DNA from: CAUTUX01 sp963532875
Lineage (GTDB): Bacteria > Bacillota > Clostridia > Christensenellales > CAG-917
NCBI GenBank assembly: GCA_963532875.1
Contig: CAUSLO010000009.1
Coordinates: 1-33,215, forward strand
Direction: 5' to 3'
DNA length: 33,215 nt
The translations under genes were made by a program, and so were the position numbers. The notes beneath the pieces are model-generated. The model saw only the letters and a list, made by a program, of their open reading frames with translations. It ran no database searches and was not told the origin of the DNA. Numbering within the stretch: the stretch's first letter is position 1; each line of letters opens with the position of its first letter. This document shows, piece by piece, positions 1-7,871 of this stretch.

Positions 1-762
1 AGTTTGATTCCCTTATTGATTAACACGCCTCTCAAACTACAATAAGGGTTTGATAAATAAAATTGAAGTTTGATTCCCTTATTGATTAACACGCCTCTCA
101 AACGAAACTTGACTTTTTACTTCTTCCAAATCGTTTGATTCCCTTATTGATTAACACGCCTCTCAAACATATACTTCGATAAATGGTGATTTGAGAGTGT
201 TTGATTCCCTTATTGATTAACACGCCTCTCAAACTACTTAAAACTTGAAACTTTTGCTCTATTAGTTTGATTCCCTTATTGATTAACACGCCTCTCAAAC
301 GAACGGTTGCAGTGTATCAATAGCAATGTTGTTTGATTCCCTTATTGATTAACACGCCTCTCAAACATGTTTTTGTTGCATTTTTATCGTTTTTTTGTTT
401 GATTCCCTTATTGATTAACACGCCTCTCAAACCAATTATTGGATAATAATATCAACAGCTATGTTTGATTCCCTTATTGATTAACACGCCTCTCAAACAC
501 ATGCTTAGAGTATTCTGTTTCATGCATCGTTTGATTCCCTTATTGATTAACACGCCTCTCAAACTCCTTGAGTTGTTAATTGATTACCTCTTTCGTTTGA
601 TTCCCTTATTGATTAACACGCCTCTCAAACAACTTGCTAATTCATTCTCTTGTACCGACTGTTTGATTCCCTTATTGATTAACACGCCTCTCAAACTTGA
701 TGTATTAAGTTTATACCTTTTTTAAAGTTTGATTCCCTTATTGATTAACACGCCTCTCAAAC
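1..762 (-). CRISPR. Type II-A CRISPR array, 12 repeats, open at left edge
   Basis: Twelve identical 36-bp repeats start at 2, 68, 133, 199, 265, 331, 397, 463, 529, 595, 661 and 727. They enclose eleven complete spacers, ten of 30 bp and one of 29 bp (104-132). Read on the minus strand the repeat begins GTTTGAGAGG and ends GGGAATCAAAC, the usual orientation of II-A repeats, so pre-crRNA is transcribed leftwards, away from csn2. The leader-proximal repeat is 727-762. No degenerate terminal repeat is present at the left, so the array very probably continues beyond base 1. The repeat pairs with the anti-repeat of the tracrRNA at 7068-7103, including 12 perfect consecutive pairs. Short ORFs across the array are repeat artefacts. 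Confidence 0.98.
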
Positions 763-838
763 CTCAAAAGCGGTTTCTAACTTAGGAAATTACGCATAAA
801 TCATTATCAATAATAATGCTATTTAAATCTGTTGTCAA
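763..838 (-). promoter_or_regulatory. Array leader and promoter inside the csn2 3' end
   Basis: Only 19 bp separate the csn2 stop from the first repeat. On the minus strand a TTGACA at 838-833, a 17-bp spacer and a TATTAT at 815-810 form a near-consensus sigma-A promoter within the last codons of csn2. Its start point would be near 803, giving about 40 nt of leader RNA before the first repeat. The bases touching the first repeat are TTTTGAG, close to the ATTTGAG leader-anchoring sequence known from some II-A systems. Promoter function is inferred. Confidence 0.65.
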
Positions 839-1450
839 TGTACCTTGGCTTGACTCAACTAGAACAATATATAATTCTTCATATTTTGCAATCTTGTGAA
901 TCTCAGCCATTTCATCCTCACTAAAATATGCCTCGCAGTTGATAAGCATTATGATTTTCTTGCCCATCAAGCGACTTGATATTTTAATAAAGTTTGCAAA
1001 TTTATCTAATATGTCTCCCTCTTCTCTAAATCCTATATTTAGTATTTTCAGTAGTTCCGCTGGTCCAAAATCTCCATCATAATCAAACGGATATTCTGAA
1101 CATTGTTGCAAGTCGTCTATAATTTCAATAAGTTTTTCTCTGACTTCTATAAACTTCTCGAAATTTTTTGATTCCTCAAGGTCATCAAGTAACTCCGATG
1201 TTAGTTTTTTAATAAGCTCTTTCCCTTCCAAATTGTTTTGAACTGGTGACAAAATTACCGCTACACTCTTCGATTTTATGAGGTCTCGGTTTTCATCTTC
1301 AAAAAGTACTCCATCTCCTTTGCCTTCTGTCGCAAAAATTGTCTCCATCGCAAACTTCCTAAACTCGTGTTTGTTTTCAACAATAATCTTATTTATTTTG
1401 TGTAAATCTAATTCAAATTCGATATGCAGCCTTGGATAGACTATTCTCAT
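782..1450 (-). CDS. csn2: CRISPR-associated protein Csn2 (type II-A)
   Basis: The protein has 222 residues, the size of the short Csn2 group. Csn2 is a ring-forming DNA-end-binding protein needed with Cas1, Cas2 and Cas9 for spacer acquisition. Identification rests on family resemblance (start MRIVYPRLHIEFEL, conserved middle with FGPAELLKILNIGF, C-terminal LSSRLMGKK-like and IDNDLCVIS segments) and on its place as the last cas gene before the array. The ATG at 1450 overlaps the cas2 stop (ATGA), so the two are translationally coupled. The last 20 or so codons seem also to carry the promoter and leader of the CRISPR array, so this end of the gene is probably under double constraint. Confidence 0.93.
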   Translation of the reverse strand: MRIVYPRLHIEFELDLHKINKIIVENKHEFRKFAMETIFATEGKGDGVLFEDENRDLIKSKSVAVILSPVQNNLEGKELIKKLTSELLDDLEESKNFEKFIEVREKLIEIIDDLQQCSEYPFDYDGDFGPAELLKILNIGFREEGDILDKFANFIKISSRLMGKKIIMLINCEAYFSEDEMAEIHKIAKYEELYIVLVESSQGTLTTDLNSIIIDNDLCVIS

Positions 1451-1770
1451 AAAATAATCAGCCTCGAATCGTTGTCAATGATACAACTTTTCTTTTCGCC
1501 AGAAATATATTCCATCCTGGCAAATTGTCTTTCTGTTACGGTTAATATTTGTATTATGCCACTCTCTGGAGCAATACTTTTTACCGCATCTACATAACTT
1601 TTTAATACCGTTGGGTTTAAAGCGATTTTGCTATATACGCTTTCTTGCATCATGCAGAAACCTTTTTTAATTAAACTCTTTCTAAATCTACGATAATTCC
1701 TTAAGTCTTCTTTCGTTTCTGTTGGCAAATCAAAAAATACTATTATCCTCATAAATCTATAACTTTTCAT
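1447..1770 (-). CDS. cas2: CRISPR-associated endonuclease Cas2
   Basis: The protein has 107 residues and starts MKSYRFMRIIVFFDLPT, with Asp14 in the usual metal-binding position after the first beta strand. The C-terminal half (LTVTERQFARMEYISG) matches the II-A Cas2 pattern LTVTEKQFARM. Cas2 is the dimeric core of the Cas1-Cas2 integrase that inserts new spacers. Its ATG overlaps the 3' end of cas1 by 14 bp, and its stop overlaps the csn2 start by 4 bp, as expected for one co-transcribed acquisition unit. Confidence 0.96.
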   Translation of the reverse strand: MKSYRFMRIIVFFDLPTETKEDLRNYRRFRKSLIKKGFCMMQESVYSKIALNPTVLKSYVDAVKSIAPESGIIQILTVTERQFARMEYISGEKKSCIIDNDSRLIIL

Positions 1771-2638
1771 CTTTATAAAATTGTATTAAAGATACATCCC
1801 CCTCTTTTAGTGCTTCAAATACTGATCTGCAATATATGCCTATTGCGTTATCAATCGTTTGATGTTTATTATCTATAGTAACTTCTTCTCCAAGAATGTT
1901 TACCAGTTGCATTTTCTCTGTGCTGCCGAAATTACTGCCCTTCATTTTTACTGCTTTTCGATCAACTAAGATTCTAAACGGCTCCATTAAATCTGATGCA
2001 AGATTAAATGGATTAAAGACGCTTCTATGAAATATCCCGAGTTGTGTCAAATATCCACTAGCCGCAATTGCTCTATTGAAAGCTGATAAAATTATTGCAT
2101 AGCCATAATTCAGAATAGCATTGATTGTATTCTCTTGTGACCTAGAAAATTCTGTTGCAAATATTTTGTTGAAGTATACTTTTGCTGCATGTCCCTCTCT
2201 ATTAGTTACATCTCCAGGTTCTACTTCCCTTATATATTCGTTTAGCATATCGGCTTGCTCTTCAAAACCTTCTTTCTCTAGGTGCAACATCTGTTGTCGA
2301 ATTTTCTCTTTTATAATTTCTGCCCAAACTCTTTTCTTTACGTATTCATCCCATTCAAGTTGGTCACGAATTCGTCGTGTGGAATCTTGTGTCCCAGCGT
2401 ATGGAACTAGTTCGTTCTGCGGGTTATGCTTTTCGTCACAAAATATTACTTTAATTTTATTCCTTGTTAACTCGCACAGTAATGCTGTCGTCAGCGATGC
2501 CATTGTCGTATCAATAATAAGTGTACCGATTTCTCCTAAGTATACTTTATTCTCACCACTCTTTTTTCTTATTGATAAATAGTTGAGGCTATAGTCCAAC
2601 TTGGCAACGCCTGTAACTACTACTGTACGCCAACTCAA
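1757..2638 (-). CDS. cas1: CRISPR-associated integrase Cas1
   Basis: The protein has 293 residues. The conserved N-terminus WRTVVVTGVAKLDYS fits II-A Cas1. The metal-binding triad is visible as Glu148 (TNREGHAA), His204 (GIFHRSVFNPFN) and Glu219 (ASDLMEPFR). Cas1 is the catalytic subunit that joins new spacers to the leader end of the array. Translation starts at a TTG (2638) that overlaps the TGA of cas9, an arrangement that points to coupling. No in-frame ATG would keep the conserved WRTVVV start. Confidence 0.97.
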   Translation of the reverse strand: MSWRTVVVTGVAKLDYSLNYLSIRKKSGENKVYLGEIGTLIIDTTMASLTTALLCELTRNKIKVIFCDEKHNPQNELVPYAGTQDSTRRIRDQLEWDEYVKKRVWAEIIKEKIRQQMLHLEKEGFEEQADMLNEYIREVEPGDVTNREGHAAKVYFNKIFATEFSRSQENTINAILNYGYAIILSAFNRAIAASGYLTQLGIFHRSVFNPFNLASDLMEPFRILVDRKAVKMKGSNFGSTEKMQLVNILGEEVTIDNKHQTIDNAIGIYCRSVFEALKEGDVSLIQFYKDEKL

Positions 2639-5600
2639 CTTTGTCCCTCGTATACTTTTCTTGTTTCAAACAAACCAGTTACTGACTGGTTGATAAATGT
2701 TAAATTACTCTTCCCTACTGTATTTTTGCTAATCGAAACACCCCCTGCATTTTTCGATGCACCGATTAATGATAAATCCGTAGTAGTTGTTGCTCCACTC
2801 GAAAAGAGAATCATGGCGTTTTTGATAAGTTTGACCTTCTCCTCTAACTTTAAGTTATTATTAAATTTTTCTCTACCTTCCTCAAATTTCTTTTTTGGGT
2901 TTGATGGTCTTGCAGAATATGCAGTTTTCAACTTCTCAAGCAATGAGTCGTATAACTCGTTCAAATCTTCATGTGTTATGCCGTCATATCCCTCATTTAT
3001 CACCAACGAGCCTCCTTCGCATTTTTTAATAACCTTCTCTATTTTTCTAACAGTTTCACTCTCTTTATAACCTAATAATAGTTGCAAGTTGTTTTTTAAC
3101 ATATTCAACTCTCTACTCTCTCCCCGAATTCTCAATGGATATCCGTTAACTTTTATTAGTGCATTCTTCTTAATAGTTTCAAATCCTTCAATAATTCTAA
3201 CATGCTGTAATCCTTTACTTTTTTCAAAGTACTCGACTATAGCATTTTTATTGTATGGAATTTGATTAGCAATATATATTGGCACTCCTGTAATATTAAC
3301 TACTTTTTCGCCTTCATTTTTTCCATCAAACTCAATCATTGTATAATATGAAGGTGTCGCCGAATTATAACCACCATATTTCATCGGGTCTAATCCTTTT
3401 TTAAGCGGAATAAGCTTGTCGTCTCCCTTTGGGTTTACTGTTTCATTAAATAACCCACCTTTCTCCTTGTATGTATGCTCCGTATATAAAATGTCGTTCT
3501 GATCCACTATTTTTTGTATCCGCTTCAACGTGGCACTTGTTTTATTGTCTTTTTCTCCTACTAGTCGTTCCCAGACTAGTTCATCCTTATTTCTATATAC
3601 ATCTTTGTCAAATAGTGTTCTGATATTATATAACTTGTTATTCTGCCCATCCTTTCCGTTCTCTTTTATCCACTTGTATGGGTTTGAAGTAAACTTAGCA
3701 TTATATACGTTCCCTACAACTATATTTAAATATGCATCTTTTGCATGATGATAGTCATTTAGCAATCGTGATTTCAAACGCTTTAATGTTTCTTTTCTGA
3801 AGTCGCTTACACTTTCTGCTTTTACGTATATAATATCTGTTTCCTCATCTTTATATAGTTCTTCGCAAAAATGTGCCACTACCTTACTCGATTGTCTGGT
3901 CTCTACTAATTGCCTATTAATGAAACCGCCAAAATCCTCATCGGTGAACTCTGATTTCATGAGGGCATCTAATTTTGTTTGTGATATGAGTCCTTTGCTT
4001 TTTAACCCCTTCCAGAATGACGACATTTTATCTCTTATTGCCTTAGAAAGCGGTTCATTTGATTTTTCTCTGTTGAGATAATTTTCAACTAGCACTAAGT
4101 TATCTAAACTGTCATCTTTGATTTTTGATTGTGGTAAAATATGATCCCTATCCCAGTTTGTACCTGATAACAAGTCCCCCAAATTGATTGGTTTGCCAGT
4201 ATACATGCTTTTACCTAATTGAGTGTAGTATAAAAACAACTTCTTACTTCTGAAGTCTCGCTCATCTCTGTTATTAATACCTTTTTTTAGTTCATCTAAT
4301 TCATAATCAGAAATATGCTCTCTTAGGTCGCTTTTTATATCTTTATATAAGTCTAATAATTGATTTTTACGTGATTTCGTTCTCTTCCCTTCTTCTCCGC
4401 CACCACGTGCCATTTCTATAAAGATTCTTTTTGGTTTATTACCCATTACCTTTATTATTTCTTCAACTATTTTTATTGTTTGTAAAATTGCTCGCTTATT
4501 TGCTGGAGATGTTACTAGTTCATTAATTCGTTCTTTTTTGCTTTGGTTATCTTTGTTGCTTGTTGCATTCAAATTATATTTAGAAACATTTCCCATAAAT
4601 GTAAATCTTTGGCTTAATAACTCCATCAAGTTATTATTTGTTTCCCACAAGGCGTCTATTATTCCTTTATATGATGCACCTGTTGATTCTTCATATCCTT
4701 CAATTCCACATAAGAATTTTTTTGAGAATTTTCCCCAATCTTTATATCTTAACCGTGCGATATCTTCTATTTGTTTTGGTGACAAAACACCTACATATTC
4801 TTTCTTAAAAAGTTCCTCTAGCCGCTTGGTATCGCCACTGTAGATAGTTATCATTGTGATGCAATGCTCTGCTATCTCTTGTCCTTTGACGCTATCTATA
4901 TCTATCATTCCTTCACTCAAGATTTTGCTAAATTGTCTATATGACTTTAGTGAAGCCTTGAAATCCTTGTCGAATCCTGTTAAATCTTCTTTAGTGAGTT
5001 CTTGAACTTCTTTCTTCAAAAATCTAAGTAGGTCTGCCCCTGTAACTTTGTCCTTCGTCTTAAATAATTTTTCAGATATTTCTTGTTTCTCCCTTGGGCC
5101 AATCTCCTTCCCTCTTATTTTTAAGTTGTTAAGTTCATTAAGTACCATATACTTGGAGTATAAAAGTGAGTTTTTTGCTATTACATCCTCACCTACTAAA
5201 TGCGTGCACTTGTTTGTCATTCGTCTGATAAATTTAACACCCGACTCATCCTCGTCTACAAGTTCTTCAAAATTCCAAGGTCTTATCTTCCCCGCCTTCG
5301 CCTCACCATTCTCCTTCTTCCTTACAATCCAAACATTTGCCCCTTCTTTCTCGTGTTTCGTGCTCAATGGTCCTACATAGTATGGAATTCTGAATTTAAA
5401 TATTTTTTGTATTTTTTCTATGTTTGTGTTTCCTGTTTCGTCTTTCTTATTAAGAAATGGGAAAAACTCTTTTGCGTTTTCTAAAATTGTATTGAGTTCT
5501 TGTTCATGTAACTGATGTGGAATTATTCCATTTTCTGTAGATCTTTGAAGTGGTAATAGATCTTGTGCTTCTATTTTCGCAATTATATGTTCCATATGCT

Positions 5601-6912
5601 CTAAGTCGTATTCATCAAGTGCATCTATATCTATCTTATCTATGTATCCTTTTAGAGTTTTATAGAAATCTTCCGTATTACACTTTTTAACGCTACAGTA
5701 CTCGTCTTTCTGTATTGTCCCACCAACGTATGAGACATAGTTTGCAACCTTCGCATCTGCTTTTCTAAAGAAATTGAAATAATCTTCTTGTGGGAGATAT
5801 TTTTTAAATATACTTTTCAACTCAGAAAGATTGTTTTGATGTTCCTCGTAAGATGTAACTTTTGCTTCTGATAGATAATGGTGTTCCCCTATGATTGCAA
5901 TAACTGCACCGCAGTCGTGTAATCTCTTTAACGCATCAAGGAACGATATTTTATCCTCATCTATGTCTAAAATTTTATTCCGTATATCTTCAAATTTTTC
6001 ATCACTTAATTCTAAACTTTTTTCATCCTTTTCAAGACTACCTTCTTCTAAATCGAGAAGTTTGATAAAGTCTCCCTTTGCTCCTGACAACAACTTGTAT
6101 GCTTCGTTCATAGAATTTTTTATTACTTTGCTATCATCGCTGTCAGAGTAACTTCTGTTTTCTTCATACTTGAAACATTGTTTTAGTTCCTCTTGTTTCT
6201 CTTTCTTTTTGCCACGCTTTGAAATTATTTCGCATATTGACTTTCTATCTTCTGCACTCAAATTATCAAACCCAATGCTCGTGAACACATCAGTCATTGC
6301 ATTCATCAGTTCATCTAATGCCATTAATATATCCGTCGACGCTTCTAGCGATCCATTTGTCAAGAAATGTCCCCTTGTTTTAACGATGTGGTGAAGTGCT
6401 AAATATAAATATCTTGGATCATTTTTGATCCCCTGATATAACTCTATTTGCTTCTTTGTTTTCTCTTCATCCCCTACTTCAATTTCTCCCTTTGTTGTTA
6501 GCAGTCTTCTTAAATGAAACATTGTTGGGAAATTTTTGTAAAATTCTTTTTCCTTGTTTTCTTCAATAAATAGAGGATGTATATATTCGCCAGATGTGTT
6601 TGTCTTATCTTCTAAATGCAATCTGCTTTCATTAAGCCTAAGAAAAAATGTCTGATCCACTTTTGCAATTTCTTCTGCAAAAATCTCTTGCAATAAATCA
6701 ATTCTCTGCTTCTTTCTTTCAAGTCTTCTTCTAGCACTTCTTTTTAGTCGCCTTGTTTCTGCCGTTTCGGCTTCCTCAAAAAGTCGAACACCCCACATGC
6801 TCTTCTTCTTAAATTTACACAAATTGTATTGTGTATCAGTAACCGCCCATCCGACAGATGTTGTTCCTATGTCTAAACCTATATAATATTCTTTCGTTTT
6901 ATCGTTACTCAT
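2635..6912 (-). CDS. cas9: RNA-guided endonuclease Cas9 (type II-A)
   Basis: The protein has 1425 residues from the ATG at 6912. It is the crRNA/tracrRNA-guided double-strand DNA nuclease of the locus. RuvC-I carries Asp14 (YYIGLDIGTTSVGWAV). The arginine-rich bridge helix (RRLKRSARRRLERKKQR) follows at about 50-70. RuvC-II carries Glu833 (IFIEMARG), the HNH domain carries His924 (WDRDHILPQS), and RuvC-III carries His1055-His1056 and Asp1059 (YHHAKDAY). The last 350 or so residues form the PAM-interacting part. All catalytic residues are present, so it should be active. The reading frame stays open upstream to a TTG at 6966, but that codon lies in the predicted -10 box (6971-6966), so the ATG at 6912 is preferred. 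A G9 run sits 12-20 bp before this ATG. Confidence 0.98.
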   Translation of the reverse strand: MSNDKTKEYYIGLDIGTTSVGWAVTDTQYNLCKFKKKSMWGVRLFEEAETAETRRLKRSARRRLERKKQRIDLLQEIFAEEIAKVDQTFFLRLNESRLHLEDKTNTSGEYIHPLFIEENKEKEFYKNFPTMFHLRRLLTTKGEIEVGDEEKTKKQIELYQGIKNDPRYLYLALHHIVKTRGHFLTNGSLEASTDILMALDELMNAMTDVFTSIGFDNLSAEDRKSICEIISKRGKKKEKQEELKQCFKYEENRSYSDSDDSKVIKNSMNEAYKLLSGAKGDFIKLLDLEEGSLEKDEKSLELSDEKFEDIRNKILDIDEDKISFLDALKRLHDCGAVIAIIGEHHYLSEAKVTSYEEHQNNLSELKSIFKKYLPQEDYFNFFRKADAKVANYVSYVGGTIQKDEYCSVKKCNTEDFYKTLKGYIDKIDIDALDEYDLEHMEHIIAKIEAQDLLPLQRSTENGIIPHQLHEQELNTILENAKEFFPFLNKKDETGNTNIEKIQKIFKFRIPYYVGPLSTKHEKEGANVWIVRKKENGEAKAGKIRPWNFEELVDEDESGVKFIRRMTNKCTHLVGEDVIAKNSLLYSKYMVLNELNNLKIRGKEIGPREKQEISEKLFKTKDKVTGADLLRFLKKEVQELTKEDLTGFDKDFKASLKSYRQFSKILSEGMIDIDSVKGQEIAEHCITMITIYSGDTKRLEELFKKEYVGVLSPKQIEDIARLRYKDWGKFSKKFLCGIEGYEESTGASYKGIIDALWETNNNLMELLSQRFTFMGNVSKYNLNATSNKDNQSKKERINELVTSPANKRAILQTIKIVEEIIKVMGNKPKRIFIEMARGGGEEGKRTKSRKNQLLDLYKDIKSDLREHISDYELDELKKGINNRDERDFRSKKLFLYYTQLGKSMYTGKPINLGDLLSGTNWDRDHILPQSKIKDDSLDNLVLVENYLNREKSNEPLSKAIRDKMSSFWKGLKSKGLISQTKLDALMKSEFTDEDFGGFINRQLVETRQSSKVVAHFCEELYKDEETDIIYVKAESVSDFRKETLKRLKSRLLNDYHHAKDAYLNIVVGNVYNAKFTSNPYKWIKENGKDGQNNKLYNIRTLFDKDVYRNKDELVWERLVGEKDNKTSATLKRIQKIVDQNDILYTEHTYKEKGGLFNETVNPKGDDKLIPLKKGLDPMKYGGYNSATPSYYTMIEFDGKNEGEKVVNITGVPIYIANQIPYNKNAIVEYFEKSKGLQHVRIIEGFETIKKNALIKVNGYPLRIRGESRELNMLKNNLQLLLGYKESETVRKIEKVIKKCEGGSLVINEGYDGITHEDLNELYDSLLEKLKTAYSARPSNPKKKFEEGREKFNNNLKLEEKVKLIKNAMILFSSGATTTTDLSLIGASKNAGGVSISKNTVGKSNLTFINQSVTGLFETRKVYEGQS

Positions 6913-6923
6913 TTTTAAAAATA

Positions 6924-6932
6924 CCCCCCCCC
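6924..6932 (-). repeat. G9 homopolymer in the cas9 leader
   Basis: Nine consecutive C on the plus strand make a run of nine G in the predicted cas9 mRNA leader, ending 11 nt before the ATG at 6912. It is the only purine-rich stretch in the right place to act as a ribosome binding site. Runs this long are slippage-prone in bacteria, and such a run is unexpected in so AT-rich a sequence. If translation began instead at the in-frame GTG at 6936, the tract would lie in the coding frame. Confidence 0.9.
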
Positions 6933-6965
6933 ACACACTTAATGTACTATCTGCACTTGTCCCCA

Positions 6966-6994
6966 ATTTTACATTGTTTCAATTTAAACATCAA
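6966..6994 (-). promoter_or_regulatory. Promoter of the cas operon
   Basis: On the minus strand a TTGATG at 6994-6989, a 17-bp spacer and a TAAAAT at 6971-6966 make a good sigma-A promoter. The start point would be near 6959, giving a leader of roughly 47 nt that contains the G9 run. The same spacing argument excludes the upstream TTG as the cas9 start. Confidence 0.65.
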
Positions 6995-7022
6995 GACCAG
7001 AGAAACAAAATTAAGTTTCATA

Positions 7023-7052
7023 TTGACATGCTCCTTAAGGCTGTGCTAAATT
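7023..7052 (+). promoter_or_regulatory. Promoter of the tracrRNA
   Basis: A perfect TTGACA at 7023-7028 is followed, after 17-18 bp, by CTAAAT/TAAATT at 7046-7052. It points rightwards, divergent from the cas9 promoter, with 28 bp between the two -35 boxes. A perfect 7-bp inverted repeat (ATTTGAA, TTG, TTCAAAT; 7050-7066) overlaps the -10 and the start point. Confidence 0.6.
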
Positions 7053-7057
7053 TGAAT

Positions 7058-7187
7058 TGTTCAAATAGATTCCCTTATTTGTTTGACACATACGAGTTCA
7101 AATAAAAAGTGTTTCTTATCGCTCGGTCACTCCGAGTTCGCAATGGATGCGAAATTAAAAGACTTGCATAACAAGTCTTTTTTCTTT
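7058..7187 (+). ncRNA. tracrRNA of the type II-A system
   Basis: The anti-repeat is 7068-7103. GATTCCCTTATT (7068-7079) pairs perfectly with the 3' half of the crRNA repeat, and TTCAAAT (7097-7103) pairs with its GTTTGA start, with a bulge between, as in known Cas9 guides. Downstream are a nexus-like hairpin CTCGG-TCACT-CCGAG (7122-7136), a second hairpin TTCGCA-ATGGA-TGCGAA (7137-7153) and a terminator hairpin followed by a U run (7157-7183). It is encoded antisense to the cas genes. The 5' end is inferred from the promoter and is uncertain by several bases. Shorter forms starting inside the anti-repeat are possible. Confidence 0.9.
7157..7183 (+). terminator. Rho-independent terminator of the tracrRNA
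   Basis: Ten-bp perfect stem AAAAGACTTG / CAAGTCTTTT with loop CATAA, running into a T run to 7183. The stem is flanked by A and T runs, so it may also act leftwards on transcripts leaving pth. A weaker hairpin AAGAATT / AATTCTT (7216-7236) lies between it and the pth stop. Confidence 0.88.
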
Positions 7188-7253
7188 ATATGAGCTTTAT
7201 TAATCATAAGTAATGAAGAATTTCCGCTTAATTCTTTATTGAAGAGTTCTCTG

Positions 7254-7835
7254 CTACTTCTTCCTATTTACCTTCTCAATTATTCGCTGTGGATCTTTGT
7301 TAAGGATGAAATCTTCTATACATTCTATTGCTGTTGGGAAAATAGTTTTAATTTGTTCTCTATCACTTGGGGTTATCTTGCCTAGTACGTGGTCTATAAT
7401 TGGTATCTCGCCATTTTTGAGTTTGTCGTTTTTAATTCCAACTCTAAGTCTAGGGATATCTTGAGTTTGCATAACTGAAACAATGTTTCGCATACCGTTG
7501 TGAGTGCCTGCTGAACCTGACATTCTCATTCTTATGTTTCCTACATCTAGGTCGGCATCGTCGTAGATTATTAAGATGTCTTCTTGCTTATGACTTGCAT
7601 ATTTTTGAAATAGTTTCTTTACGCTTTTGCCAGATTCATTCATGTATGTGGTTGGCTTTGCTAGGACAAATTCACAACCTTGGTAGTCAGATATACAAAT
7701 TGTTGCATCACATGCTTCTTTGGTGAATTTAAGTTTGTTTTCTTTGGCAAATTCATCAAGAATCATAAATCCTATGTTATGAAATGTATTTTCATATTTT
7801 GCTCCAATGTTTCCCAAACCAACTATTACTTTCAT
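7254..7835 (-). CDS. pth: Peptidyl-tRNA hydrolase
   Basis: The protein has 193 residues, normal for bacterial Pth. It hydrolyses peptidyl-tRNA dropped from ribosomes, recycling tRNA in the cytoplasm. The N-terminus VGLGNIGAKYENTFHNIGF holds Asn9 and the catalytic His19, followed by TYMNESG, YDDADLDVG (catalytic Asp) and GTHNGMRN. The usual P and R of GNPG and TRHN are replaced here by I and F, minor divergence away from the catalytic residues. It is the last gene of the pflB-pflA-U32-pth run, 36 bp after the U32 stop, and is probably read through from it. Confidence 0.95.
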   Translation of the reverse strand: MKVIVGLGNIGAKYENTFHNIGFMILDEFAKENKLKFTKEACDATICISDYQGCEFVLAKPTTYMNESGKSVKKLFQKYASHKQEDILIIYDDADLDVGNIRMRMSGSAGTHNGMRNIVSVMQTQDIPRLRVGIKNDKLKNGEIPIIDHVLGKITPSDREQIKTIFPTAIECIEDFILNKDPQRIIEKVNRKK

Positions 7836-7871
7836 GTGATTAATGTTACCATCTTTACTTTTTATTAAAAA

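Noticed and set aside
98..725. Open reading frames of 66 and 86 codons across the CRISPR repeats
   Set aside because: They translate the repeats themselves (RGVLINKGIK and IPLLINTPLK repeated) and are artefacts of the array.
1..762. Spacers matching genes inside this window (self-targeting)
   Set aside because: None was noticed by eye; a proper search was not possible.
2121..2582. A 153-codon plus-strand ORF and similar ORFs antisense to cas9, pflB, nrdD and others
   Set aside because: They are opposite well-supported genes, lack ribosome sites and have low-complexity S/F/L-rich products typical of antisense frames.
6913..6966. An 18-residue N-terminal extension of Cas9 from a TTG at 6966
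   Set aside because: The TTG lies in the predicted -10 box and the RuvC-I start is complete from the ATG at 6912.
7058..7103. A long tracrRNA acting as a self-guide against the cas9 promoter, as in S. pyogenes
   Set aside because: No repeat-like segment or match to the cas9 promoter was seen at the 5' end of the tracrRNA.
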